From NCBI RefSeq assembly GCF_014839805.1, contig NC_051128.1, positions 14,150,466 to 14,214,465 of the forward strand: DNA of 64,000 nt, in the 5' to 3' direction. A model generated the notes under the pieces. It did not search any database and had not been told where the DNA came from. It saw nothing but the letters and a program-made list of their open reading frames with translations. Source of the stretch: Manduca sexta. Its lineage: Eukaryota > Arthropoda > Insecta > Lepidoptera > Sphingidae. Each line of letters opens with the position of its first letter. The first letter of the stretch is position 1. Below, piece by piece: positions 1-12,930 of this stretch. The translations under genes and the position numbers were made by a program.

Positions 1-1189
1 TACAAAGGTATATAAAGGTATCCTAATGAATAATTATATTTAAAAGTATATGCCGTATTTGCCCAGGTTAAGAACTTCCAAGGTTTATCGACGTCTATCG
101 GCATAATATAGATTTTATATTGATCTTATTGTTAGTTATAATTATTTTATCGAGTAAAAAAAACCGAAATCATTCTCAGCATCAAAATGCAATCTTCCAT
201 GTCACTAACGTCTTCTTATACTAACGACTTAGCATAGGAAACTAAGTAGAAAAACCAATACAAATGCCATCTCGAATTTTATACATACATACCAAGCCAG
301 GGCACGAGAACACTTTAAGAAAATCGCCGGGAGCCAGATAACAAAAATGGAAAATAATTGGCCGGCGCACCTGAGCCGCGCGTAAAAAATAGCTCAACCC
401 CTGAGAGGCTCTGCCAAATTTGTCATAAGTTTCAAACGTTAGCGACGTTCCTGATTAATTTTGCTGAGACTGCGTGATGGAAATTAAATTCTGGATTGCA
501 AATGTGATTTTCATAGCCGTATTTAGCGTTGAACTCGCTGTTAATATCGACGATAAATTATATTGGATTTAGGAGACGAGACGTTTTGCTTTGCGTGTAT
601 TGCTTTGTGCAAGCGGTTTTGGTTTGGATATTACAGACAGTATTTACTTGGAATTGTGAGTTAATATCTAGTGTACGGATGAATATCGCAATGCAGTATT
701 TCATGATTCGAACGTCTGAATTGGATTGGTATTTTTTGCTAATGTCACGGTTAGATATTTTTTTTACCTTTTGTATACGTTAAAATGTATAAATATAAAT
801 AACAGGTGTATATCCTAGAGTAAAAACAGTGATAGAGACAGTATATTATAGCCTAACCAAGAAAAAGAAGCCTCGTCGTTTTGTGGTAAAATATTCAACT
901 AATTTCTTGTCCTGACAAAATAAACTTTAAAATAGAAAAGCAAACGTCGCGCCCCAAAGTAGTTTCTGTATTTTTCTGGTCAAACTATACAGCCCGAAGT
1001 AGACTAAAGGTATTTCATGAATGGCATATCGTAAGAAAATAATCAAAACTGAGGATAAGAAGTTTGTGATAACAAAAAAGGTTGACATGCGAATCTAAAG
1101 AAAATCAGTAGAGCTTGACAGCGATCGCTGCGGGGGGCAGAATACTAGCTGGTATTATTGAGAACATTTTTTAATATTCCAAATAGTTA
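1..1189. other. AT-rich intergenic DNA
   Basis: No splice-flanked coding segment, RNA gene or recognisable repeat was seen. The short open frames are under 90 codons, have no family resemblance and are not bounded by convincing splice sites. Confidence 0.5.
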
Positions 1190-1340
1190 TGAAGTAATAT
1201 GGCGCCTTGTTCCAGGAAGGATAAGCAGAAAGCACGTAAAGCCGTCGGTCCTGTGACGATATCTTTCCGGTCATGTCGGATTGTCGTCTCATCGGCCTAT
1301 GAGACTGCGCCTGCATATTGCGCACACAGTTATGCAATAT
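1190..1340 (+). repeat. SINE-like fragment, tRNA-headed family D (body only)
   Basis: The reverse complement of this stretch resembles the body of the copies at 49850-50170 and 8221-8575. Shared landmarks are the segment around 'catgaccgga', the 'acggctttacgtgctt' string and the 'cgcaata' segment. The tRNA-like head is missing here, so this is a truncated, diverged copy in the opposite orientation to those two. Confidence 0.5.
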
Positions 1341-3230
1341 AACATCACCTGCGTACCTGGGTAATCTTTGATAAGTTTGACCGCCATAAGAAAAATTTTG
1401 GCAGCATTTTAAATTTCTTTATTTTTATTTAATTAGCTCTTGATATAGAAGTGGGCTAGCTTATCGCCATTAAATAAATTATAATCTTAGTGACTCGGTT
1501 ATATATTTGGAATCCAAAATTACTCACACTCTTAATTTTTTTGCTTATAAGCGAATACACAGTGTACAGGCAGGGAACGCAGCCATTACTGTATTACTAA
1601 AGATTATGACATTGATGATAAAAAGGAAAACTTTTCCGATTATCCGAACCCCAACACTTTTTTTTATTATTATCCCCAACACTTTTTTTTATTATATCCG
1701 CTATAATATTCTTTGATTTCATTCCTAAATAGGCAAGCATCGTCTTAGAATGAGTTGTAGGGTTCCGCCGGCACTCTCTGGATACGGAAACCTTATAACA
1801 AGATATTCCATAATAAAAATTAATAGCATATTATGAATTCAAAAAACATTATTGATTTTCAATTGTCGACCTTGTTTAAATTACGATAGGACTATGTCAA
1901 TGTAGACGGGAGTAAATAATGTGTAGATAATTGTATATTTACAATACATTTCCGGTTAGATGTATAGTTTATCGATACGATGCTCTACTTTTACATTCTT
2001 GGTACCGCAATAGATGTTATCTTATAAAATTACATGGCAAATGTTTATTTGTTTGGTCAAATGATTTTTCTTGGAATCTGGCAGCTCCTGTTGTGCAACG
2101 AGTGTACGGTTGACGATAGAACTAGAGGCTTCAAGATCGACGGCAATTGTTTTTTTTTTAAATCCTAATTTAAGGCACATTGGTAGGGTCACTTTGCCTT
2201 GCACGTATAAAAAAGCCATCCTTTTTTTAAGTCGATTAAAAAAGGTAAACTACGTGAATAATAATAAAAAAAATACTTTTAGTTACCAGTGCAAAAGTTA
2301 CCAGTGCAGCCAACCAATATCACTTTGCCAGCCACGGGATTCGAACCTTTGACCTTAGAGCATTGTACATGACAATGATTCTAAAGGGTTCCTTTTAAAG
2401 TACGAAACCCTATAAAAGAATTACGCTAATTGGCTTGCAAATCTCGGTGGAATCAATGTACAAACATAAAAATATACACACGCACTTCAAAACAAATCGA
2501 ACTACACTCTAAAACAATTTGAATTTAAAATCATTCGATTTCACAGTTCGCCCAAAAAAGTGCTATGTCATCATAAATCAAAAAAAAAAATACTTAACCA
2601 TTTTTTTCAGATTAAGATGTTTTACCAATATCCGGTATCCCATGATAAATTCCTTCATCCTTGTTAAGGATGCATTTGTTTGTTTAGGATGGGGCGCGTC
2701 ATTCTTAAAGAGACATCGTCTGTCGACTAGCTATAAAAACTGCGGTAGACCAATAGCAATAACACTTATGGGACCATTCATAAAGTGTGTTTTGAGGTGA
2801 TCCATTACAATATGGGAAGGGAAGATGGAGTAATATGGAGAAACAAGGTCGTACCGCGGCGGCTTATAAAAAATGGGGCAATTTTATTTCTGGTTATATT
2901 ATGGAGTAGGTTATATAAATATTTCGGAATATTTGACATGCATATTATGCTTGAACATAAAATTGGCATACTTCAACGCAAGGATCAAACTCACGTTAGT
3001 TAGCTAATAACCCGTTGGAACAACTCCTGTTAGGTTTGGACGAGCGAATTTATTTGTTATAAAATTGCTTTATTGATCTCTGTAGCATGTATGGAAGAAC
3101 AACTGACTCCGCGCTTAGAAAGAGAAGTTAAATAACAACACGTAGTGTAAATAACTACAAACTAAGCAAAACTGGTGATAATAATTGGCTGGCTCACAAC
3201 TATAAGGTACTATGATATATTTGCTGATGT
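1341..3230. other. Intergenic DNA with small repeat remnants
   Basis: No gene is supported. The piece near 2185-2220 (GGTCACTTTGCC...) matches the 3' tail of repeat family A, whose fuller copy is at 3231. At 2336-2347 a minus-strand B-box-like string (GGTTCGAATCC) lies in a SINE-like fragment. The rest is AT-rich with homopolymer runs. Open frames at 2519-2800 and 2785-3003 have no recognisable domain or splice context. Confidence 0.4.
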
Positions 3231-3480
3231 AGGATATATTTTATATCCACCCGGTTACCAACCTCCATACACAAGGTGTTAAAACCCGCCATACTGGCCC
3301 ACGAAAGTGTATCGCGTACCGGATCAGCCTGTGTATATATCCGATTCTAACTGACCAGCATAATTGTGTCAACTATCGAGGAATAATCATCTCTCGTCAG
3401 TCGAAATTCTATTGAACCCCACTCCACTCATTATCAACTGCAGCGGGGTCACTTTGCCATTCCCATTATAAAAAAAAGTT
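3231..3480 (+). repeat. Dispersed repeat family A, copy 1
   Basis: This stretch is alignable by eye with 36776-37012 and 54443-54684, and with the reverse complement of 53793-53930. Shared landmarks are a start like 'aggatatattttatatcc', 'gtgttaaaacccgcca', 'atcagcctgtgtat', 'aatcatctctcgtcagtcga' and an end like 'ggggtcactttgcc' before an A-rich tail. The A-rich end and absence of coding potential suggest a non-autonomous retroelement. Confidence 0.75.
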
Positions 3481-6400
3481 TTACACCAATTAAATTATAT
3501 TTATTACTGATTCTAAGTTTTTGCAGTAAACATTTACAATAATCCAAAAAGATAATAAAATGGAGAACAATGAATTACCATCCTTTCCTATTTTTTCCAA
3601 CATTAAAATTATAAATAGTATTTGTCCAACATAAATAAATTTAACATAGGCATTTGTAATAGAGAGCCAGCGAATTGTTACCTCATATTTTAACATACGT
3701 GCTAAATTTAGATGAATCCAGATGAGGTTGAAAGTCACGTACGTTATATAAATACCGAAAATTATATTTCAATCATGTATTGTCGGTTTAACAATAGAAT
3801 GACAATGTTCTTAGGCTGTAAAACATAACATTTTGAATACGAAACACGTTGGTAACTCTTCAAAACCATTGTTCAAAACGAACATGAAATTCATCTTTGA
3901 ATGGATCTTAGCAGCGCCATCTATTCATATTCTTTTTAAAACAAAGATTTCAAAGATTATATAGGGCGGACATTGGGAAGATTGTCATACAAAAATTTTG
4001 CGCTAATGCGTTGGTTAATCAATCTACCGTGAAATAGCAAAACACCTATGTAAAAAACTTTATAATTGTTCCACATCGTGATTTGCACGTTTATAATGCG
4101 CATATTAGCATATTTTCTGTGAGTCTATTATCTTTTGTATTAATATCTAAAGACGCTCTGAAACCTTGTCACATGAACATTTCAAATAAGAAAACGACTT
4201 ATTACTTTAGAGCACTTCGGTCCTGATGTCCTCTTTATAACTAACTACACTCTTTAATTTCTTTGACTTAAAATAACACGGAACAATTTCTTCATAATCA
4301 TAACTCACACAAAATGGCGGCAAAAATACGTAGTCTTTTAGCATTACCGACATAACAAATGAGTCAATAGGTATGCAATTAATGTTCCGTGCAAAGCATA
4401 CTGCTATTATCTTAATCAGCGGCTAAGCGTTAAAAATATATTTTTTCACATAATGCACGTAAATACAACTTTAAACTGAGATTAATAATGCACAAGCCTG
4501 AATGGCAAGGTTGATAGTAACACATTAGTTTATCGCCTTTCGCACGCTCTGTTCATAGTTAATAAAGAATGCTATCGTTTACTAGGACATTGTTATTTCA
4601 CATGCCTCAATTATTGTCCGCATTTATGTACGTTTTAAACTCGTATATATATCTTATTGTTAAAATGACGCCTTTATCTCCGAAAGGTAAGGCAGAGACT
4701 CTACTAATGCTACTTATTGTCCAGCTTATATCATCCCGTGGTGTAATAGGAAATAAATAATACCACTATACAGTGCCTTCCTTCTGGGCTCTGGACTCCT
4801 TTACTACGAATAGGGTCTAGCCTTAGTCCAAATAGCAATAGATTAGTTGGATATGGAACGGATTGCTGAAATATGGAATAAAGGTCATGGTTTCCTAACC
4901 TTTGGCAAAGGCCTCTAAAATTTCAAAATTACGTATGTTTGTTCCTTGTTCAATACCTGGTAATTTTTCGTAAGAATTTTGAAGTTATGTGATGTATTCC
5001 AATCCGCATCAGTGTGCTAAGTGAACCAGTGAACAGTGTGGATTATGGACAGTCATCAGTGAACTAAGACCTAATGCATACATAGACAGGTTCGTGCCCT
5101 GCAGTAAGACAATGAAACACCCAGTCCTGATATTATTTTTAGATACTGAAAACCCAGAATACAGCCGGCACCACACGGATATAAAATAACCTTCGTTGTT
5201 AAGCCATCATGTCTCTAAATATCCGCATCGCTAATAAACATTAGTTTGCCAAATCCGCAGTCGCCGAGCAGTCGGCACACAATTAAAGCATTCGTCGAGT
5301 CGTGTGTGCATCGTTTTGCATACGGCAGACAATGTGTATCTACGCTTTGTTATTGTTAAACGACACCGTACTGCTGTCTGGCTGAGAAACTCGGATTATA
5401 CGATGCGCCTACGTTATTGTTTTAACTAGATCGGGATGTTTGGACCTCATTGATTTGAGTATTTATAGTTTGTTGCGAGCTTGGGTCTCATAGAAGATTT
5501 GGTAATACATCATCAATGAATATAAAATAAAATGGAACTTATTTCAAGTTAGACATTTTCAATCATTGACGTATATATTCTATAGACACGAAAGTCCATA
5601 TAAACTATTTTTTCAACATCTGAACTAAAATGGCAAACAAAACGTCACTGTTATAACCTATTTATTGACTTGAACAACAAATAATTTTACTTATTTAACT
5701 AATATTTTTAATTTACATCCAGGTTTGCACTTAGACTCGCATTTTTATATTATTAGCGCCACTCCGTACACATCCACAAGCATTAATATTGACACCATAC
5801 TAAAATTAGTTTGAACGGATAACAGTTCAATTCAGTTGAATACAGTGAATGTTCGGAACGCCAAATCTATTACGTAGTACATATATATATATCGATGTTG
5901 TCAATCATAATATTTTAATGACATAAATATAGTCATTGCTTAAATTCACAGATAAAATAAACAGATAAATACTATATTGTAGACTACTAGTACTAGTCGC
6001 CGAAAAAGAAATCTGAAATAGATATATAAAATTATCCACATAGGTAATTTCCGATCTGAACTTCATTATATTTGGAAACAACTACGGCGCGCGACAGCCG
6101 ACTTGCTTGAGCGCATCGGAAATTAGAAGTCGCGCCAGTTGCGTCGTGCCCTGCGTGCTACAACCTCCCTCGATAGCGTAAGCCGGATGTAAAATAAATA
6201 ATAAACGCTCTCACGGCTTAAACGACTCATCTTGTGCGAAAACGTTCGACTTTCTACCATTATATCGTGGCACACGTAAAAACATATAATATAGTTCCTG
6301 ATGTATCAGAGATTATGGATTTAAAATCATTATTTAATATTAAAGTTTAGTACAGGTTCGAAGGACGACAAACGTGGATATTGGATATTGGATGGTTAGT

Positions 6401-8220
6401 GAATACCACTACCTACAAAAACCTATATTAAACATAACACTGTTTGCGGACTGCTGTTTGGCAGCAATACTAGATAACTGATAGCACACACTATATACAC
6501 AGTTAAATGCTAATAGGTCTCATAATAGGTAAATTATAGAATACAATTCATTATCATGAACAACTTATTCCAATATTCCCGTTACTAAAATATTATTCAT
6601 CTCTATCCGAACACGTAACAAGTTCTAGACTGTTCGAATAAACTCAAACAAAACAATTATTTGAATAAACGTGATCGCTCACCGATGCAGAACGATAGCT
6701 TATCAAAGAGAATCAAAGAGAAATCATTTACGCGGTAAGAAAAACTCGATAAGATTTTTGTTATGACATTTACAATACCATTTTTCAATGATATTGACTT
6801 TTTGTGAGTCGCCGGCCTTTGCGCCACGGATGCTTAAGGCTATCCACTGACTTTTAAAATTGGAACGTTTATTTTCTCATCGTGTGTGATTTTGACGTAT
6901 AATGTAATCCATAATTTAAGTGTTAATATTCTTTTTTTAAATTGCTCAAGATTATTTTTTTATTGTATAAGGCCTCGTTGGTCTTATGGAAGCGTATTTA
7001 AGCATCAAAAGAGAAGTCTGTGTTCTATTATTTTCCCTATTTCAGGCAAACGTAATTTGTTTAGAGCTTTGGAGAAATTGCAGTGTATAAACGGTATGAC
7101 AGAAAGGCTTACTACATTCGTATATACATTTGTATTGTGCTAACCTCTTCGATTAAAGGAAATTTATTTTATATTTATTTTAATTAGACCTCCTTTCTAC
7201 AAGGTATTATTATATTAATATGTTACCACATATATCTGAAACATAAAAATGTAACGCTGATGCGACAATACGAGACATCGTTAGGACGTGTTCAAATTTG
7301 TAAATAAATGTGCTCATGCCGATGCCATATTAGCATTCTAACATTACCGTGGGCCTAGGGGGGGTGGGGCGAAGTACGTATCAAATAGCGGAACCTCGCG
7401 CTCCCCATCACCCTATGTGAGACACTATTGTCACCCATCTTCGATAATTATAAGTACTAATTGAAATCATTTGGAAAAATAACAATGGGCATAGCCAGCA
7501 TTATTTCAAATTACGTGTTCGCTGACGATCTGAAATCGAAACATATGTTCAGACTAGACCGTCTAGCTTAGAAATCATTTGTATAACATTTAGGACACGT
7601 AATGTAATTTATTCTCAGTGCTTTAGTATACATCTAAAAAACAATATCAGGACTTTACTATATAGGTTCATTTTGACATTGCGTTACTAAATGAAACCAC
7701 ATACTTATTTAGTTGGAAATAACACTTTACAATAAATTACTTGAGCCGTAGATGTAAAATAAAATAGTGTATGTTTCTAATAATATTATGCGCCCTAATT
7801 CCACTACTACCACTCTAAGAGAATTCGTTGCATCGGCAAAATCATACTTTCAGTCAGGAATACCCTCACGCGCACGCCATATTCGCATTAAACTACCAAA
7901 TGATCATAAAATCAGAAATCTAAAACCACGATTTTTGGTGAAAATATTCATTAATGAATGATTTTTGGCACAATGTCAGCAAAGGTGAAGACGAGTATGA
8001 GGTTTTATGTAGTAAAGCAATATCAAAATGCGCCTCTATATCGTCCTACTGTAAGGAACAGACCTCCTCTACTAGTAAAACTACTATCTAAACACCTACA
8101 CTTAACCTTCATTCTTAATAACTACCACTTATTTCACTTAATTGTAATTAATAGCTCAAATATAATATTGAAGACAGATTACTTTCTCCGACAATCGCCA
8201 ATAATATTATTAAGTAGAAT
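3481..8220. other. Long gene-poor stretch
   Basis: I see no coding exon with both splice borders. The region is AT-rich apart from a CpG-rich patch at 6085-6200 and a G-rich patch near 7360-7380. A fragment at about 4755-4990 resembles noncoding sequence often associated with lepidopteran RTE-like elements ('ggcctctaaaa'). Open frames at 6886-7143, 7767-7961 and 7958-8224 look like chance. Confidence 0.4.
6085..6200. promoter_or_regulatory. CpG-rich patch, possible promoter or 5' exon
   Basis: About 115 bp dense in CG dinucleotides (for example GGCGCGCGAC and GTCGCGCC) stand out from very AT-rich surroundings. In AT-rich insect DNA such patches often mark promoters or exons. No start codon followed by an open frame and splice donor could be assigned, so the function is a guess and an old repeat is an alternative. 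Confidence 0.2.
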
Positions 8221-8575
8221 ATGAGTGAGACTCCTCCAAGCCGAATTTTCGGCCACCACGACCAATCTCTGCGGAGATCAGCCAGGTACGCAGAAGATAT
8301 AGTGCACAAGTGTGTACGCAATACACAGGTGCACTTTCTGTTCCTTCAATCTCATAGTTCGGTGAGGGATTAGACGCAGGACCAACGGCTTTACGTGCTT
8401 TTCGAGGCACAGGAATATCACACCGCAAACTTTCTGACTCCGAGCTGTAACTGAGTAGTGTTTATGATGGAAAAGCCCAGTCACAATTATCTTTGGCCTG
8501 ACTCGGGATTCGAACCCAGGACTCGTCGTACTCGTACCGTGTACCATTACAACTACGCCACCAAAGCAGTCAAGC
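8221..8575 (-). repeat. tRNA-derived SINE, family D
   Basis: Read on the minus strand, the element begins with a tRNA-like head. It has an A-box-like GGTGGCGTAGTTGTA at about 8550-8564 and a B-box GGTTCGAATCC near 8509-8519. A body follows that ends near 'gaggagtctcactc'. It is similar over most of its length to 49850-50170. An internal pol III promoter of this kind defines a SINE. The head is flanked by SINE body, which argues against a functional tRNA gene. Confidence 0.8.
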
Positions 8576-8819
8576 TATCGAAGTAGAATATATTAGGTAT
8601 CTATTATATAACTCGCAATACCAAACAAAATATTATGTATTGATCTCAAATGGCAACGTCGGATATTTTACCTGCCGCAATCTCGAGCGTACTATACGCA
8701 ACATCAAAGGTATTTCATTAAAGAATTTTAAACTATACGGGCACGAGTTAGGCGATATTTTCAAGCGAAACGATTTTTGTTACAAGTCTTCACCACATAA
8801 TATAAAGTTATCTGACATT

Positions 8820-9010
8820 ATAGCCAGTATAACTACTGAACATAAAAGACTTAATACCTCATGTCTCAGGATGACGACCGCAATGGAATACCAAACAATA
8901 CTTTGTAATTCAAGGTGTTGGGTGTTTCTAGTGTTTATGGGCGGTCGTATCGCTGACCATCAGGCGAACGGCAAGCTCGTCTCGTCATTCAATGTAACAA
9001 AAAATCGTCA
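8820..9010 (+). repeat. Dispersed repeat family B, plus-orientation copy
   Basis: The sequence contains 'accaaacaatactttg', 'caaggtgttgg', 'tgtttatgggcgg' and 'aggcgaacggcaagctcg', ending 'tctcgtcattcaa' before an A-rich run. The same string occurs at 42990-43165 and in reverse at 19160-19390 and 39127-39340. The polarity and A-rich tail suggest a SINE or LINE 3' end. Confidence 0.75.
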
Positions 9011-9371
9011 TTTTCACTGCAATATTTCCGAGAATCTAAGGCCAACTGGGCACGACTATTGAAGCTGACCTAACCCCGCTGCAATTTAAAGGCAATCTAA
9101 CTTAAATATTGCAAAATACAGATACCTATCTTCACATGTTGCAATGTAAAATTACAAACATTATTCTATAATGGCTTTCTTTATTCCGCCTACATTAAGA
9201 TGATTATCGGAGAACAATGTGCATTAAACAAATACGAACCAATGTTTATAATCGCGCTGAGCCCTAAGAGTAACGGTACGGAATCAGAATTTATTTCGGG
9301 AGCGATTTAACTTCAAATTTTCAAGATATACTCATGACTCTGTTTGAGGTAAAATCTTCTCAGGGTACAAA

Positions 9372-9690
9372 TTGGGAAGCACTCAGGGATTCTTCTTTTT
9401 CTTCTTAATCGTTCCCCCATTACTGAGGATTTTTCCTTCTGCGTTTCGAAAACTGTTTCCAGTTGATACGATCCGTCGCCTGATGAAGGGCGGTGCTGAT
9501 GGGAATCTCCAGCTGTTCGGAGATCTGGTCCGACCATCTCTTCGGTTTTTGACCTCTAGATTTTTTGCCCTCGACCTTTCCCGTCACAACTAGTTTCTCT
9601 AGGTTGTTAGCCTCTCTACGTGCGATATGGCCGAAATAGGTCACAACAGGGTGAAGATAGACAGAAGACAGACGTTGAGTGTACATAGTG
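9372..9690 (-). repeat. RTE-like non-LTR retrotransposon remnant (C-terminal end)
   Basis: The minus-strand frame 9420-9686 encodes residues including YFGHIARREANNLEKLVVTG, then a basic RGQKPKRWSDQI segment. This resembles the C-terminal tail of RTE-type reverse transcriptase polyproteins (GH-x-x-R ... G-x-x-x-G-x-R-x-R-G-R ... RW-x-D). Only the last part is present; no reverse transcriptase or endonuclease core is attached, so this is a dead 5'-truncated fragment. Family assignment is from motif memory, not a search. Confidence 0.65.
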
Positions 9691-10147
9691 TCCTGTTACC
9701 ACATTATCTATTATAAATATCACCATGGGTCTCCGGAAAGAATTTTCAAAATTGTATTATATATTCTAAAGTTTTTCGTCTACATCGAAACGGTCAAACT
9801 TTAACTCTTTGTAACATAGTCTAGCTTAGAATCTTTGCCTATGGTTGTCTAGAATTGCAGGTAACTTATCAACATATAAGTTTATACATACTAGTATGTT
9901 AATGATTGGATTATTCCTGGCTTCATGTTACAGGATTACAGGGAAGGTTTAGGATTGTAGGTTGGGAATACAATGGTTTCATTAGATATTGTGTATGGTG
10001 CTTTGCGTTCCAGGGTTATTAAATCTTAACTTTATCAAATCTACGTATTTACGCAAGAGACAATCTGTGTATCTAATATCGTCCAAATCATAGTGGTAGA
10101 CTAAAAATATTTAATATATCATCGTATTTATGATATTTATAGAATAC
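9691..10147. other. AT-rich intergenic DNA
   Basis: Nothing beyond simple AT-rich sequence was recognised here. Confidence 0.4.
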
Positions 10148-10470
10148 TAGGTTTTGCTCGCGTCGTTTCCCGCGTAAGAAGCCTTTCCTGCCGTAAAAAT
10201 TTCTAAAACACTGTAGCGATAATAGCATCATGTTTACGACACCAGTGTTATCTGTTTAAACAAATTAGTTACAAATTCCATTATTTCCTATGAAAGCAAA
10301 TTACCGGAATAAAAAGTAGCCTGTGTGTTAATCTAGGACATGTTTTATCCGTATGCCAAATTTCAATCAAATCCGTTTAGCTATTTCTACGTTTTCTTCT
10401 AACAAACATCCAAACGTACAATCATTTTTAAAATACTTTCGCATTTATAATATTTGTTAGAAGTCAAATA
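10148..10470. repeat. Dispersed noncoding repeat family F, copy 1
   Basis: Shared with 20780-21060 and, more weakly, 18060-18230. Common landmarks are 'aagcctttcc' near the left end, 'aaaaagtagcctgtgtg', 'aaatttcaatcaaatccg', 'aacaaacatccaaa' and 'tttcgcatttataatatt' at the right. No coding capacity. This is a very common type of lepidopteran interspersed repeat; its class is not determined here. Confidence 0.6.
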
Positions 10471-12094
10471 TCGTAAGTTTCATGTAAGGATTACTATCAT
10501 ATTTAGAACTGCGACGCCTTTGCCTACAACATGGGTTAAAATATCTCAAAACCTAATTACATCATTCGTTGTCAAAATTAAACAAGAGACAAAAGCAGCG
10601 TCACTAACTGTTTAAATGCAAAACGGGCAGTCCAACTTAGTCACTTCGGAGTTCCGGGCAGTGTCACACTTGTTTTTAGATGCTTTTGGACAAGAAACTT
10701 GTACCGAGTGAGGCGAGGTAAATTCAATCACACACAAATATATTAGATTTTTAAAGCCTGCTAATATTACCGTTTAACAATTTTGCGAATAGTTACTTTG
10801 AATACCTATAGTCGAGTTGAAATTACGGTATAATTTATATCAGTTTTTGTAATATGTGATTAATAATAGTAAGGTAATAATGATACTGGTGTTCCATAAA
10901 AACGGTAGATAATTACGTCGAGGTAAATATAAGGGCAAATACGACTATTTGGGTACGGAAAGAAATAGCATAAGTCACATAAAAATAAATATTATACACT
11001 ACTTACATTTATAAATGAAATGTCTAACCCTACTTATACATTCTGATTTTATATTAGATTCCAAGTCATGGGTATCAACACAACGGGGATCTTTGGTTCA
11101 CAAATCACAAATGATCCGGAACGAATTATTATAATTATCGATATCCACAATAATTGGCCCCAATGAGTAAATTAAAAATGTGAAATTCAATTTTACTTTA
11201 CGTTATTACCGAGATTATGTTGTTTTTTTTATAATGGATTGAGTTGAAAAGTCGGTACTCGAATGAACTATAAAATTTCGGCGTATATTTAAAATTAAAT
11301 TAAAGGAGGAATATTTTTAGAAGTACTCTAAATTAATCAAACTCTACATATGACAAATATGGGTGGTCCTGGTACCCGTTACACACGGCAAATCCGTCCC
11401 CGGCGTTTAGACAATGGAGGCGTAGTGGCTTCAGTACGGCACACACCTTTTTCGCTTTCTGGGCACTCTTTCTTTTTCGTGACAAGCGCACTTTAGAACA
11501 TCCTCCCTGTCTCATCAGACATCGGTTAGCACGGAATTTTGGAAAGCTTATTCGTGAATGCATTTTTTTGTCTACTTGGAGTCGATGTACTTTGATTAAA
11601 TTGTGTGGTGTTTATTTACTTTTTTTTATATTCTGAATTTAATTATTGATTATTTGATACGTAAACATTTTGGAAAACAAAATATACTGCCTCATCTAAA
11701 TTATTAGTTTCCTATTTCTAAATGATTTATACCAGCTTTGTACTTAATAAGTATTTTATGTCTGCCATTCTAGACGTAATACAAAAGAAAAACAAAAAAT
11801 AAAAACGTTAAAGTTGCTGTAAAAGTTTATGGAAAAGCAGGCAAATTTTTAAGTATCGATAAAATATTCCGAATACTTGTTTTCAATAGCAAAACGATAC
11901 CCCAACTTTTGCATAATATTATTTTGTCTTAAACGTTGCTTTATTAAAGAAAACTTTACCAAATACTTATTCACGTTGTCATAGAGTAAGTATACCGTAG
12001 TACGAGTAAAGTGTGCGTCCATATGCACTTGTCACGTGAATTTTGGCAATAAAATGTGATAAAGACAAAGCGAGCACGCGGCAACAAATGAGAA
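10471..12094. other. Gene-poor stretch
   Basis: Mostly featureless. A GC-richer segment at 11340-11560 carries a minus-strand open frame with five cysteines and many basic residues (see findings). No splice partner was found, so it is not called as a gene. Confidence 0.35.
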
Positions 12095-12250
12095 ATGCCT
12101 ACAGAAATGAGACTTGCATTAGCCGCACATATGTTTTGTCTCTTTTTATCGAGGTGTCAGTTTCTATATTTGTTATAATGCCTACAGAAATAAGACTTGC
12201 ATTAGCCGCACATATGTTTTGTCTCTTTTTATCGAGGGGTCAGTTTGTCG
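12095..12250 (+). repeat. 83-bp tandem duplication
   Basis: Two near-identical copies start at 12095 and 12178, each beginning 'atgcctacagaaat' and running through 'ttgcattagccgcacatatg' and 'ctttttatcgagg'. The second copy ends about 12 bp short of full length. Few differences (g/a, t/g) mean a recent duplication. No coding role is evident. Confidence 0.85.
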
Positions 12251-12294
12251 TTACTTATTGCTCAAACCATTTACTATTAATACGACTTTAAAGG

Positions 12295-12480
12295 CCTGTA
12301 TCAAAACTTAGGAGTAAATGCTACCCGTCACGTAAATATATAAGCCGATCTAATACAAAATTTGCACAAACCTATGCTCCCAAATAAATGGTAATAAGAT
12401 GCTTACTATCTAAATATGCTGTTTAAATGTCAAATAAATACTTGAAACTTATGAACAGGCTCTAAACAAAGCAATTTTAT
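12295..12480. repeat. Dispersed repeat family H, copy 1
   Basis: It is alignable with 57605-57785. Shared landmarks are 'ataagccgat', 'ctatgctcccaaataaatgg', 'taataa', and 'gtcaaataaa'. Both copies are noncoding and diverged. The element class is unknown. Confidence 0.55.
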
Positions 12481-12717
12481 CAGAGCTACGACCGCTATGA
12501 CTTGACCAGTCCGAAGTTAGTCACTATGCCAGGCCTCTACATCGTTCTTCGCCAGTGATGCAACAAAACTAATAACTTTATCACCACTCGTGCCTAAATT
12601 CAACGCCCATCACTAAGCCATAGAATAAATAAGGCTTCGCACAGATGCTCTCGACTTTTTCTCAAGAAACACTACACTACAATGAAACTGACAGCTGCTT
12701 CAACAAAATAATTATTA

Positions 12718-12930
12718 TTTCATATTTACGCGAATGTTAGACATTGAAATAAATTATTTACAGATTTTATTATTATACGATTATTTAAAATTGTATAATT
12801 AGAGAATGTAGGTAGACATTGTAACTTTGACGTTTTAAATGACCAAAACCTCAGTCCACCCCAAGAAGGCTGCAGTCTTCGAAACGTCGGGAGAAAAATA
12901 ATAATATAAATAACCGCGATAAAAACCATA
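12718..12930. repeat. Dispersed repeat family E, copy 1
   Basis: Similar to 45460-45680, sharing 'ttgtataatt', 'aatgtaggtag', 'aaggctgca', 'tcgaaacgt' and 'gggagaaaaa'. The left end here ('acgcgaatgttagacatt') is the reverse complement of the right end of the 45.6-kb copy. This suggests an element with terminal inverted repeats rather than a SINE. Confidence 0.6.

Noticed and set aside
4661..4700. Possible muscle-gene first exon (ATG ... AAAG|GTAAGG)
   Set aside because: The residues do not match the family's N-terminus, and it lies 57 kb from the next exon.
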